The translations under genes and the position numbers were made by a program. A DNA stretch of 64,000 nt from an uncultured Bacillota bacterium (GTDB lineage Bacteria > Bacillota > Clostridia > Oscillospirales > Oscillospiraceae). A model generated the notes under the pieces. It was not told the DNA's origin. It worked only from the letters and a program-made list of their open reading frames with translations, and ran no database searches. The DNA lies in assembly GCA_947426945.1 (NCBI GenBank), contig CANEFX010000009.1, forward strand, positions 1 through 64,000, read 5' to 3'. This document shows positions 33,003 to 42,398 of this stretch, one piece after another (within the stretch, counting starts at the first letter, position 1; each line of letters starts with the position of its first letter).

Positions 33003-33031
33003 AGTATAGCATATTTTGTCGAATAACACAA
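33003..33031 (-). promoter_or_regulatory. Promoter of the opposing minus-strand transcript
   Basis: On the minus strand TTGTGT (33026-33031), a 17-nt spacer and TATACT (33003-33008). Transcription would run through the complement of the small RNA to the terminator at 32801-32836, giving an RNA of about 195 nt. It contains at most a 27-codon frame (32856-32939, GTG start, no clear ribosome binding site). Confidence 0.6.
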
Positions 33032-33160
33032 GGAATATTTTCAGGTGCGGGCCGATTTTCGGGCCGCGTTTTCTCTTTCCAAATCCCGTCGATTGTGCTA
33101 CAATTATTATGAGAAAATTTTGCCGCTGCGCAGTGGCGGGGCGGCTGATGGGGTGACGGT

Positions 33161-36100
33161 ATGAATAAAATGATCCGCCAGCTGAACCGCGACATTCTGG
33201 AGGCGTTGGCCGCCCGACATCCGGGGGGCGGGCTGACCAGCCGCCGGACTCTCCAGGACCTGATGAAAGCCCCCGCCTGGACCGACGGTCTGTCCGCCCT
33301 GTTTCCCATCCGGGAGCGGCTGAGCTGCGCCCATATTCTGGAGCTGTGCACTCCTATTCTGTACACGCTGTGCCCCGCCCCTCCGGAGCAAGGCTGGGGG
33401 GCCTTTACCTACCAATACGTCTGCCATCTCATGTTCCCGGAAAACGGCTTTGCCCCCGAGGCAGGCCGCTGCGGGGCCGGGGCGGAGTTCTACCTCACCG
33501 TGCTCCAGATCCTGCTGGACCACGAGCGGTCCGCCCTGCCCTTTGACCCTATGATGGACTTCCGGTTCCTCACCGAGGAGGAGTACGAGGCCTGCGACAA
33601 GGCCCGGGAGTACCGCCGCTTCCTGGCCGCCTGGCGGGGGGAGTTCATCTATGAGTTGATGCGCCTGGGGCTGGAGTTCACCCCCTTCAAGACCCTGAGC
33701 CACATCTCCGGCGTCCACTACATTGCCATGACCGCCGCCCGGGGGCTGGCGGAGGCCGGGGTGGAGGTGGATCTGGCCCTCATCTCCGCCGCCGCCGCCA
33801 CCCACGACGTGGGCAAGTTCGGCTGCCGCCCCGGGGAACGGGTGCCCTATCTCCACTATTACTACACCGACCAGTGGCTGCTGGACCGGAAGATGGAGGA
33901 CATCAGCCACATCGCCTCCAACCACTCCACCTGGGACCTGGAGCTGGAGTCCCTGTCGGTGGAGTCTCTGCTGCTCATCTACGCCGACTTCCGCTCCAAA
34001 TCGGAGCGGGACAGCGAGGGCCGGGAGGTGGTGGTCCTCTATCCCCTGGACCAGTCCTTCCAGGTAATCTTGTCCAAGCTGGACAACGTGGACCGGAAGA
34101 AGCGCCGCCGGTATGAGTTTGTATACGGCAAGCTCCACGACTTTGAGGACTACATGCGCCGCCTGGGGGTGGACGTGGACCTCACCGGCCAGCGGCAGGA
34201 ACCCGTCCCTGTAAAGGACCCCGCCCTCATGGGCCAGGAGGAGACCCTGGACGGGCTGATCCTCCTGTCGGTGGAGCACAACCTGCAGCTGATGCACATG
34301 CTGTCCAACGAGCAGCGCTTCGGCAACATTATTGAGGCCGCCCGCTCCACCAAGAGCTGGCAGCAGCTGCGGGCCTACCTTAACGTCTTTGAGGAGTACT
34401 TTACCTATCTGTCTGTGCGCCAGAAAACCCAGGCTCTGTCCTTCCTTTATGAGCTGCTGATGCACCGTGAGGGCGACATCCGCCGTCAGGCCGGCGCCCT
34501 GATCGGCCAGATCATCGCCCGGTTTCACCTGGTCTACCGCAAGGAGGTGCCCGCCGACGCCCAGAACGACCCGGCAGAGGAGGTCCCTTTCACCCTGTGG
34601 GGCCAGTACCTGGATATGATCATCTTCCCCGACCACAAGACCACCCCCCAGCAGCGCTCCCACATCAGCTACACCCTGAAGCTGGTGGTGGAGTCCATGC
34701 TGAACCACGCCCGGCCGGGGGATATCCCCCGCTTCCTGGACGCCCTGCTGAGCTATTACGACGACCCACAGCACACCGACGACGACACCGCCTTCACCCT
34801 GCTGGACGCCGCCCGCTACCTCCCCCCCAAGCACTACGGGGAGCAGACGAGGGAGAAGCTGGTGAACTTCGCCGCCCACTTTGCGGTGGACCACGAGCTC
34901 CGGCTGACCACCGCCGCCCTCCAGTTTCTGCGGGAGACAGTGCGCAACATCCCCCGCAGCCACCCCCAGATGGCCCGCATCGCCGACCTGACCGAGGGGG
35001 TCCCCTCCAGCCAGCTGACCACTGTCTTTCTCAAGTGCCGCATTCTGCGCCGGGCGGGCCGGGATGTGTCCGCCCTGGAGCGCACCCTCTACCACACCGA
35101 CATCACCAGCGAGGTCTTTCTGGACAACCTGAAGATCGCCACTCCCTGGGTGGTGAAGGTTGCGGGGGTGGAGCTGCTCCGGGACCAGGTGGAGCACGGG
35201 CTGGACGCCCACATCCTCCACATCGCCACCCACTTCTCCAACCTGGTCAAGGTGTCTGAGCGGGTGGTGGTCCGGCACACCGCCGGCTCCGCCCTGGTGC
35301 ACACTCTGTCCCTCCTGCGCAGGGAACAGCGCAACGAGGTGGTGGTAGAGCTGGGCAAGGGGCTGGAGATGGGCCAGTACGAGATCTCCAAATACATCCC
35401 CCAGTATCTGGGAGAGGCCGCCCTCTACCTCCACCCCAGCGAGCTGGACGAGCAGGTGCTGTGGCTTAAGACCCTTCTCGGCTCCCCCAACGACTCCGCC
35501 GTGGCCGGGGCGCTGAACACCATCGCCGTGCTGCTTCAGCATTACCCCGCCTATCAGCAGCGCTTCCCCGAGCGGCGGGAACACTATGAGGACCGCCGGC
35601 AGGAGCTTCTGGGTCTGCTCCTTCAGGGCCTGGCTCACTACCGGGAGACGGTGCGGCAGGAGGCCCTGCTGGTCACCGGCAAGCTGTTGTTTGAAAGCCC
35701 CCTGCTGGGCATGGAGGAGAAAGCCCGTCTGTTCTCTCTCAGCTACCGGAAGCTGCTCTTCCTCACACAGGAGTCCTCCTCCCGGCAGGACGGCCTCACC
35801 TTTTTCTACCGGGCGGCCGCCCTGGCCCACATCAACCGCTTTATCGCTCTGCGGCGGCTGGACCACGGCCCCTTTACCTTTGAAAAGCCCCGGAAGGTAG
35901 CTTTCTTCCCCGGCACCTTCGACCCCTTTACCCTGTCCCACAAGGGCATCGTCCACGCTATCCGGGATCTGGGCTTTGAGGTGTATCTGGCGGTGGACGA
36001 GTTCTCCTGGTCCAAAAAGGCCCAGCCTCACCTGATCCGCCGGCAGATTGTCAACCTGTCCGTCGCCGGGGACTTCCACGTCCACCTCTTCCCCGACGAT

Positions 36101-37957
36101 ATCCCGGTGAACATCGCCAACCCCGCTGACCTGCGGCGGCTCACCGAGCTGTTCCCCCACCAGCAGGTGTATATCGTGGCGGGCAGCGACGTGGTGGCCA
36201 ACGCCTCCTCCTATAAGGCCCAGCCTCAGCCCTTCTCCATCCACCAGATGAACCACGTCATCTTCCGCCGGGCGGGGGAGGCTGAGCTGCCCGCTCCCCT
36301 GCCCATCACCGGGGAGGTTATTCAGCTCCAGCTTCCCCCCCACCTGGAGGATATCAGTTCCACCCGCATCCGGGAAAATGTGGATTTGAACCGGGATATC
36401 TCCAACTTCATCGACCCGGTGATTCAAGACTTTATCTATCAGAACGGCCTGTATCTCCGGGACAGCCAGACCAAACCCATGCTGGGGGCGGGGGATCTGG
36501 AGTTCCGGTGGGTGGGGGAACCCGACCCCCTGCTGCTGGACAGCGTCACTGCCGGCCAGCCCGACCGGGAGGCCGTGCGCTCTGCCATCTCCGATCAGGG
36601 GGACCGGCTGCTGCTGCTGTGCCGGGCGGGCCGGGGGGACATTCTGGGTTACATCGCCTACCGCTCCCTGACCACCTCTCAGCTGTTCACTGCCCTGGGG
36701 GACACCGAGCTGGCCAACCGCATCCGCCTGCGGGCGGCAGGCAAGGCTCTGCTCATCACCGCCCTGGCCGCCGACAGCACAGAGCGTTTTAAGGACTACC
36801 ATCAGCTGCTTCTGTGCGAGCTGCTGGCCCGGGCTCTGGAGGAGGGCTGCGTCTACGGCGTGTTTTGTCCCCACGACGGGAGGCTGGACGACCGGCTGGA
36901 GGACGTCCTTCTCCGCACCGGGTTTCTGGCACGGGAGACGGGCCGCCCCCTCTGGGAAACCGACATGCACGCCCCCGCCACCCTTATTCAGAACCTGGAG
37001 ACCACGATTCAGGAGCCTCTGTCCCAGAATCCCCGAGTGCTGGCCGCCATCCGCCGCAGCCACCAAAGCCTCCAGCGGGCCCTGGCCCGGCTTTACCCCG
37101 GCTCCCTGCTGCTCACCCTGTCCGCCGATATCATCCACCAGCGTCTGCTGGAAAAGATTACCGCCTATAACAGCGTTCCCGCTGTCCCCACCGTCCCGCG
37201 GGTACTGGGTGAAAACATGTGCGTCCCCTACGGCAAGCTTCTCCGGGGCAAAACGGTGCCCAACACCGTAACCAAGACCATCCACACCGACCGGGTCTAC
37301 TCTCCCGACCTGTCGGAGAGCGTGATGGAGCCCTTCCCCTATTACGCCCCCATCTCCAGCCAGATTCGTACCATCAAGTCCTTTGACCGGCCGGTGATCC
37401 TGGTGGACGATCTGATGCACCCGGGCTTCCGCTTCAAGGCCCTGGACCCCATCCTCCGGCAGGAAGGAGTGCCCATCCGCATGGTGCTGGTGGGGGTGCT
37501 GTCGGGCTACGGCAAGGACCTGATGGATGCCTGGGAGCGGCCGGTGGACTCGGTATACTATCTGCCCACCCTGCGCCAGTGGTTCATTGAGGCCACTCTG
37601 TACCCCTTCATCGGAGGCAACACCGTGCGGCGGCCCAGCTCCCCGGTGCCCGGCCTGCTGCCCGGCATCAACCACATCCTGCCCTACGCCAGCCCGGTCT
37701 ATCAGGAGCCCTGCGCCCGAGAGGCGGTGTTCCAGCTGTCCAGGGCCTGCCTGGAGGGGGCGCTGGACGTGATCCGCACCCTGGAGCAGGAGTACCGCAT
37801 CCTCTACGGCCGGAACCTCACCCTGTCCCGCCTGCCCGAGGCGGTCATCCTCCCCCTGTGCCCCGACAAGGGCACCTGCCTGCACTACGACCCCAGCCTG
37901 TCCGCCTCTGTCTATCTGGAGAACGACCTGGAGCAGCTGCTGAGACAGAATCAGTGA
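33161..37957 (+). CDS. Giant fusion: HD, helical repeats, NadD-like, GNAT-like, phosphoribosyltransferase-like
   Basis: A 1598-residue protein, apparently soluble. An HD-type site lies at H186, H215-D216 (ATHDVGKFG), H255 and D276. A long alpha-helical, HEAT-like region spans about 430-880. A nucleotidyltransferase resembling NadD/CoaD starts with FFPGTFDPFTLSH at 916-927 and ends with ISSTRIR at 1065-1071. The usual first histidine of the HxGH motif is T924, and the glycine is S926. A GNAT-like segment lies at about 1110-1270. A terminal domain has the PRPP-loop-like VILVDDLMHPG (1412-1422). ATG 33161 follows GGGGTG. The domains suggest nucleotide or NAD-type chemistry; the reaction is unknown. 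Three genes follow on the same strand. Confidence 0.85.
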   Translation: MNKMIRQLNRDILEALAARHPGGGLTSRRTLQDLMKAPAWTDGLSALFPIRERLSCAHILELCTPILYTLCPAPPEQGWGAFTYQYVCHLMFPENGFAPEAGRCGAGAEFYLTVLQILLDHERSALPFDPMMDFRFLTEEEYEACDKAREYRRFLAAWRGEFIYELMRLGLEFTPFKTLSHISGVHYIAMTAARGLAEAGVEVDLALISAAAATHDVGKFGCRPGERVPYLHYYYTDQWLLDRKMEDISHIASNHSTWDLELESLSVESLLLIYADFRSKSERDSEGREVVVLYPLDQSFQVILSKLDNVDRKKRRRYEFVYGKLHDFEDYMRRLGVDVDLTGQRQEPVPVKDPALMGQEETLDGLILLSVEHNLQLMHMLSNEQRFGNIIEAARSTKSWQQLRAYLNVFEEYFTYLSVRQKTQALSFLYELLMHREGDIRRQAGALIGQIIARFHLVYRKEVPADAQNDPAEEVPFTLWGQYLDMIIFPDHKTTPQQRSHISYTLKLVVESMLNHARPGDIPRFLDALLSYYDDPQHTDDDTAFTLLDAARYLPPKHYGEQTREKLVNFAAHFAVDHELRLTTAALQFLRETVRNIPRSHPQMARIADLTEGVPSSQLTTVFLKCRILRRAGRDVSALERTLYHTDITSEVFLDNLKIATPWVVKVAGVELLRDQVEHGLDAHILHIATHFSNLVKVSERVVVRHTAGSALVHTLSLLRREQRNEVVVELGKGLEMGQYEISKYIPQYLGEAALYLHPSELDEQVLWLKTLLGSPNDSAVAGALNTIAVLLQHYPAYQQRFPERREHYEDRRQELLGLLLQGLAHYRETVRQEALLVTGKLLFESPLLGMEEKARLFSLSYRKLLFLTQESSSRQDGLTFFYRAAALAHINRFIALRRLDHGPFTFEKPRKVAFFPGTFDPFTLSHKGIVHAIRDLGFEVYLAVDEFSWSKKAQPHLIRRQIVNLSVAGDFHVHLFPDDIPVNIANPADLRRLTELFPHQQVYIVAGSDVVANASSYKAQPQPFSIHQMNHVIFRRAGEAELPAPLPITGEVIQLQLPPHLEDISSTRIRENVDLNRDISNFIDPVIQDFIYQNGLYLRDSQTKPMLGAGDLEFRWVGEPDPLLLDSVTAGQPDREAVRSAISDQGDRLLLLCRAGRGDILGYIAYRSLTTSQLFTALGDTELANRIRLRAAGKALLITALAADSTERFKDYHQLLLCELLARALEEGCVYGVFCPHDGRLDDRLEDVLLRTGFLARETGRPLWETDMHAPATLIQNLETTIQEPLSQNPRVLAAIRRSHQSLQRALARLYPGSLLLTLSADIIHQRLLEKITAYNSVPAVPTVPRVLGENMCVPYGKLLRGKTVPNTVTKTIHTDRVYSPDLSESVMEPFPYYAPISSQIRTIKSFDRPVILVDDLMHPGFRFKALDPILRQEGVPIRMVLVGVLSGYGKDLMDAWERPVDSVYYLPTLRQWFIEATLYPFIGGNTVRRPSSPVPGLLPGINHILPYASPVYQEPCAREAVFQLSRACLEGALDVIRTLEQEYRILYGRNLTLSRLPEAVILPLCPDKGTCLHYDPSLSASVYLENDLEQLLRQNQ

Positions 37958-37994
37958 AAGAAAGACAAATTACACAACAGGATGTGATATCATC

Positions 37995-39281
37995 ATGTAT
38001 TATTACAATATCAACGGCGCAACGCTGGTTTCCCTCATTCCGTTGGAGGGCTTCGGGCCCCAGACCGAGCCCGCCAACAGCTGGCGGATGTTCGCCAACC
38101 TTCCCGGGGACCTGGTTCTGGGCCGGGGGTCCTTCAAGGTGACCCACCCCGGCCAGCTGCTGGCCGGACACGGACTGGAGGCCCTGGACGCCTCTCGTCT
38201 GCCCGATTTTGACGACGGCCCCACCAGCGCCATGGTCAACGGAGAGACCGTCCCGCTGGAGCTGGACGAGAATGTGCGGCAGGCTATAGAGGACGGGCGG
38301 CTCACCGCCGTCAACACCGCCCGCCCCGGCTGGGAGGCGCTTCTGCACCGGGCCTGCCACTCAGACAAAAAGCGGGTGAACATCCTGGCCATCGGCGACG
38401 TGGGCTCCACCCTCCTCACCGGGCTGAAGCTGCTGGGCGGGGGCGTGATCTCCTCCATCGGCATCTGCGACCTCAGCGACCAGATCACCGCCCGGTGGGA
38501 ATTTGAGATGGGGCAGATCAGCCTGCCCTGGAGCTACGGCGCCTTCCCCGAGGTGGAGGTGGTCTCTCCGGAGCACCTCTTTGACTGCGACATGTTCGTC
38601 TTTGTGGCCTCCAGAGGCATCCCTCCGGTGGGCTCCCAGGTGAAGGACGTGCGCATGGCTCAGTTCGAGGCCAACGCCGGCATCGTGAAGCATTACGCCA
38701 AAATGGCTCGGGAGAAAGGGTTCCAGGGGCTGTGGTGCGCCGTGTCCGACCCGGTGGACCCCCTGGCCAAGACCGCCTATCTGGAGAGCAACAAGGACGA
38801 GAACGGAAACTGGGACGGAAAGGGCCTACGGCCCGAACAGGTCCAGGGCTTCGGTCTGGGTGTGATGAATGCCCGGGCGGCCTACTTCGCCAAGCGGGAC
38901 CCCAGGCTGGCCTCCTTCCTGACGGAGGGGCGGTCCTACGGCCCCCACGGTACAGGGCTGTTTATCGCCAACTCCATCGACCACTACGACGAGGAGTTGT
39001 CTCAGGAGCTGACCCGGCTCACTGTCACCGCCAACCTGAAAATGCGGGAGATCGGCTTTAAGCCCTACGTGGCCCCCGCTCTGTCCTCCGGGGCCCTGTC
39101 CCTGCTGCTCACCCTCCGGGGGGAGTGGCACTGCGGCTCTGTGTTCCTGGACGGGGTCTATATGGGTGTGAAAAACCGCTATACCCCCGCTGGGATCGAG
39201 ACCGAGCTGCTGCCCCGTATCCCCGACCAGCTCTTCGACCACATCCGGGAGGCGGCGGAGCACCTTAAGAGTATTATTTAA
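37995..39281 (+). CDS. Rossmann-fold protein, lactate/malate dehydrogenase-like
   Basis: A 428-residue protein. An N-terminal region of about 120 residues is unassigned. It is followed by a dinucleotide-binding start (NILAIGDVGSTLLTGLKLLG) and the acidic strand end ICDLSD. Segments MFVFVASRGIPP and CAVSDPVDPLAK sit where lactate/malate dehydrogenases and family-4 glycosidases have substrate loops. It begins 37 nt after the fusion gene and is probably cotranscribed. Specific activity cannot be assigned. Confidence 0.65.
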   Translation: MYYYNINGATLVSLIPLEGFGPQTEPANSWRMFANLPGDLVLGRGSFKVTHPGQLLAGHGLEALDASRLPDFDDGPTSAMVNGETVPLELDENVRQAIEDGRLTAVNTARPGWEALLHRACHSDKKRVNILAIGDVGSTLLTGLKLLGGGVISSIGICDLSDQITARWEFEMGQISLPWSYGAFPEVEVVSPEHLFDCDMFVFVASRGIPPVGSQVKDVRMAQFEANAGIVKHYAKMAREKGFQGLWCAVSDPVDPLAKTAYLESNKDENGNWDGKGLRPEQVQGFGLGVMNARAAYFAKRDPRLASFLTEGRSYGPHGTGLFIANSIDHYDEELSQELTRLTVTANLKMREIGFKPYVAPALSSGALSLLLTLRGEWHCGSVFLDGVYMGVKNRYTPAGIETELLPRIPDQLFDHIREAAEHLKSII

Positions 39282-39293
39282 GAAGGTGGAACC

Positions 39294-40352
39294 ATGTCCA
39301 TTACCCTGATCCATCCTGCCCCCGACTCTGGCTGGGCGGGGCAGCGGCTGGACGGCGTGCTGCGGCAGGCCCTGGCCGGCCGGGAGGTGCACACGGTACG
39401 GACGGCGCAGGAGCTGTCCGGCCTGGAAAACCGGCGTATTCTGCTGGCCCTGCCCCTGGGAGACACGGGGGTCAGCCTGGAGCACATGCGCATGCTGGCC
39501 CGGCTGCGGAAGGAGCCCGAGCTGCTCTCCGGCTGCACCGGCGGGCTCATTGTAGACGGGGCGGGGGAGCTGTATACCAAATCCTCCGCCGCCGAAGCCG
39601 CTCTGGCCCTGAATATGGCCGGGTGCGCCCTGGTGGGCCGGCCCCTGGTGGAGGGCACCGGGTCGCTGGCCAACTTTGCCGTCCAGGCCAAAAACCTGGG
39701 CGGCAGCCTGATGGAGGCCTACCGCCACGCCGCCCGGGAGCTGGCGGACCAAGTGGAGGGCTTCTCATTTCCCAGGAAGGCACGGCCGGAGATTCTGGTC
39801 CTCCACGCCTCCAGCCACCACACCTCCAATACCATGGATCTGTGGGCCGGGGCGCGGGAGAAGCTGGAGGGGCGGTGCTCTATCCATGAGATCGGCCTGC
39901 GCAACGGCACCCTGTCCGACTGCTCCGGCTGTCCCTACACCATGTGCCTCCACTTCGGGGAACAGGGGGGGTGCTTCTACGGCGGCGTGATGCAGGATGA
40001 GGTTTACCCCGCTGTCCGGGCGGCAGACGCCCTGGTGCTGCTGTGTCCAAACTATAACGACGCCCTGTCCGCCAACCTCACAGCCTTTATCAACCGTCTC
40101 ACCGCCCTCTTCCGTCAGACCCGGTTCTACGACAAGGCAGTGTTTTCCATTGTGGTCTCGGGCTACTCCGGAGGGGACATGGTGGCCCGGCAGGCGGTGG
40201 CCGCCATGAATATGAACAAGTCCTTCTACCTTCCCCCCCGCTTCGCTCTCATCGAGACGGCCAACTCCCCCGGACAGGCTCTGGCCCTCCCCGGCATTCA
40301 GGCGCGGCTGGAGGGATTCGCCCGAAATATCCTGGATACCCTGTGTCTCTGA
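39294..40352 (+). CDS. Flavodoxin-fold NAD(P)H-dependent FMN reductase-like protein
   Basis: A 352-residue protein. The C-terminal half (about 165-350) matches iron-sulfur flavoprotein/FMN reductases: a phosphate loop near LHASSHHTSNT, a cysteine cluster DCSGCPYTMCLHFGEQGGC, and PNYNDALSANLTAFINRL. The N-terminal half includes a Rossmann-like stretch ending in VEGTGSLANF. ATG 39294 follows AGAAGGTGG. It lies 12 nt after the dehydrogenase-like gene and overlaps the beginning of the next frame, indicating an operon and perhaps an electron-transfer partner. Confidence 0.75.
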   Translation: MSITLIHPAPDSGWAGQRLDGVLRQALAGREVHTVRTAQELSGLENRRILLALPLGDTGVSLEHMRMLARLRKEPELLSGCTGGLIVDGAGELYTKSSAAEAALALNMAGCALVGRPLVEGTGSLANFAVQAKNLGGSLMEAYRHAARELADQVEGFSFPRKARPEILVLHASSHHTSNTMDLWAGAREKLEGRCSIHEIGLRNGTLSDCSGCPYTMCLHFGEQGGCFYGGVMQDEVYPAVRAADALVLLCPNYNDALSANLTAFINRLTALFRQTRFYDKAVFSIVVSGYSGGDMVARQAVAAMNMNKSFYLPPRFALIETANSPGQALALPGIQARLEGFARNILDTLCL

Positions 40353-40378
40353 ACGACCCGGAAAGGCGGATGATAACG

Positions 40379-41587
40379 ATGCGCGACTCTTTCACCATAT
40401 TGATTTATCCCCACCAGCGGCTCCGGCATCTCCAGCCCACGGTGGACGGACTGTCCGACGCCGTTATGCGGCTGTATGGGCTGGATATGTCCGCCCTGCG
40501 CTGGACGGAGTGCCGGGAGGGGTCGCTCGCCCTCTTTGAGGGGGGCGTCTGTCCCGAGATGGCCGCCCGTATTCCCTCCGCCAAGCTGGACTGCGCCGCC
40601 CTGCTGCTCTACCTCCGGGAGGGAGGCAGCTGGGGCTACCAGCTGTGCTTCCGGGGCTCAGTGGAGGACTCCTTCGAGGCGGCGCCCGGGGCAGCGCCCG
40701 ACCCTGTACCGCCGGAGCAGCACGCCGCCCGGCTGGTCCGGCGGTTCAAGGCCGGCCGGGAACAGCTTCTGCCCTGGCTGACGGGGGAGGAGGCCGCTCA
40801 AACGGAGCTTCCGGATGGCTTTCTCGGCGAGCTCGCCCCCTGGGCCCGGGAGGCCCTCTCCGCCGGTAAGCTGACTCCCGCCCCCGCCGTGCCCGTCCCG
40901 GATGTCTCGTCCCCGGAGGAAAACGCCCCCGACCTGGAGCGGGGACAGCGCCCGCCGGAGCAAGAGCCGGGCCCGGAGGCCTGCCTTTCCTTCCTGTGTG
41001 AGGCCAGGGTCCTTCGCAGGAGCTGGCCCTTTCCCCTGTCCCTGCTGTATTCGTTCTTCCCCCAGAAGCGCCCCGCTCCGGAGGCGGTCCCCTTCCAGGG
41101 CTGGACCGCCCGGGAGCTGGAGAAGGCTCTGAATGGGTTTTACACCAGAAAGCTGGAGCGGCTGGAGCTGAAGTTCACCCTGAATGGGGCGGGGACCTAT
41201 GTGCGCCGCCTGAAAAAGACGGTGTATCACCCCTTCCGGCTCACGCTGGAGCTGATTTGGGATCGGGGGCGGTGCGTGTGCCTGCTTCTGGACGACCAGC
41301 AGCCCACCGTCTACCGGCTGGTCGCCGACCGAAAGACCTATATGAACGTGGATATCAAGGATTTGAAAAAGACCGTATTTTGCGGCCAGACTGTGGACGA
41401 ATATACGGTTTTCTCCAAAAGGGACCTCCAGCCCCTCCGCAGGGAGCTTCCCCTCCTCCTGTCCCGTCTGGACCGGCGGGACGGGGTGCTCAGCGCCACC
41501 GCCCGGATGGGGGTTTGGAGCTGCGCCGGCCTCAATTTCAGCCGGGAGCAGTATCAGCAATTTCTGGACGCCTGGACTCTGCCTTAA
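40379..41587 (+). CDS. Hypothetical protein, last gene of the fusion cluster
   Basis: A 402-residue protein of no recognised family. The middle (about 170-215) is rich in Pro, Glu and Ala and probably disordered. The C-terminal 180 residues alternate strands with basic and aromatic positions (LNGAGTYVRRLKKTVYHPFR), which looks globular. ATG 40379 is favoured (AAAGG 12 nt upstream); ATG 40370 and GTG 40343 are in frame. It ends at a strong terminator. Confidence 0.65.
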   Translation: MRDSFTILIYPHQRLRHLQPTVDGLSDAVMRLYGLDMSALRWTECREGSLALFEGGVCPEMAARIPSAKLDCAALLLYLREGGSWGYQLCFRGSVEDSFEAAPGAAPDPVPPEQHAARLVRRFKAGREQLLPWLTGEEAAQTELPDGFLGELAPWAREALSAGKLTPAPAVPVPDVSSPEENAPDLERGQRPPEQEPGPEACLSFLCEARVLRRSWPFPLSLLYSFFPQKRPAPEAVPFQGWTARELEKALNGFYTRKLERLELKFTLNGAGTYVRRLKKTVYHPFRLTLELIWDRGRCVCLLLDDQQPTVYRLVADRKTYMNVDIKDLKKTVFCGQTVDEYTVFSKRDLQPLRRELPLLLSRLDRRDGVLSATARMGVWSCAGLNFSREQYQQFLDAWTLP

Positions 41588-41625
41588 AAAAACTGCCTGA
41601 AGCCGGCGGCCTCAGGCAGTTTCTT
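41588..41625. terminator. Bidirectional terminator after the fusion cluster
   Basis: AAACTGCCTGA (41590-41600) pairs with TCAGGCAGTTT (41612-41622). Flanking A and T runs serve the cluster and the convergent ABC permease. Confidence 0.85.
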
Positions 41626-42398
41626 TACTCCAAATTCAGCTTGTTCTCCAGAATCCAGCTGGTCAAAGCCAGGAATATCAGGGCGGGGATGACCATGGCG
41701 GCAGAGACGCTGAGCATAGCGCCGTGGACATTGCCGCTGACCCAATCTATAAACTGTTCAACGGGATTCCACAAAAATATCCTGGCATAGAAGTTGGCCA
41801 GCAGGATATACAGTCCAATAAAAGCGGCCACGCTGACCAGCTTCCGGTGGTGGGAAAACAGATGCCCGATGGACATGGCCAGGTACATCAGCGAGATAGA
41901 TATAACAATAGCTGAGACGATCATCAGGCATATCTCCGAAAACACCAGGATCACGTCCGGATGCTTTATCAACCCCCGAATCACGTTCAGCCAGGGGAGG
42001 TATATCATCTCGGACCAGTCCACAGGCGCCATGATAAGAGGACACAGGACGGCCACCATGCCGCAGCCTATCCAGGTAACCGTGCCGCAGATCAGCCTGG
42101 CGGCCACCAGCTGCCAGGAACGGACGGGCAGAGTATGCATCAGGTATCCCTCGCTGCCCAGCAGGCCTCTGGCAAACCGCTGGATGACAAAGATAACCGC
42201 AATTACGAACATGGCCGCAAGGACCACTGAAAAAGCTATCGCCAGCAGACTGGAGGCGTTTTCTCCCATCACAGGGATGCGGCGGCCTGTGTTCAGTGTA
42301 AATCGGTTGACCAGGGCCAGCACCAGAGCTGCACCCCAGATCAGGGAAAACTGCTTCCACATGGCCCGGAAATCGTATTTCAGCAATTTTAAGAGCAT
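41625..42398 (-). CDS. ABC-2 permease of a YtrA-type operon
   Basis: A 257-residue protein with about six membrane helices (LIWGAALVLALVNRF; FVIAVIFVIQRFARGLLG; final ILLANFYARIFLW and MVIPALIFLALTSWIL). Its ATG shares a base with the ATPase stop (TGATG). It works with the ATPase and GntR regulator as a cell-envelope stress or antibiotic-export module. Confidence 0.85.
   Translation of the reverse strand: MLLKLLKYDFRAMWKQFSLIWGAALVLALVNRFTLNTGRRIPVMGENASSLLAIAFSVVLAAMFVIAVIFVIQRFARGLLGSEGYLMHTLPVRSWQLVAARLICGTVTWIGCGMVAVLCPLIMAPVDWSEMIYLPWLNVIRGLIKHPDVILVFSEICLMIVSAIVISISLMYLAMSIGHLFSHHRKLVSVAAFIGLYILLANFYARIFLWNPVEQFIDWVSGNVHGAMLSVSAAMVIPALIFLALTSWILENKLNLE

Noticed and set aside
32895-33026. 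A 43-codon ATG frame across the small RNA
   Set aside because: Its ATG lies within the -10 element, so the predicted transcript does not contain the start codon, and no ribosome binding site precedes it.
33107-37885. A 1592-codon open frame on the minus strand opposite the fusion gene
   Set aside because: It is the antisense shadow of a GC-rich gene. It lacks a ribosome binding site and any domain, while the plus strand carries clear motifs.
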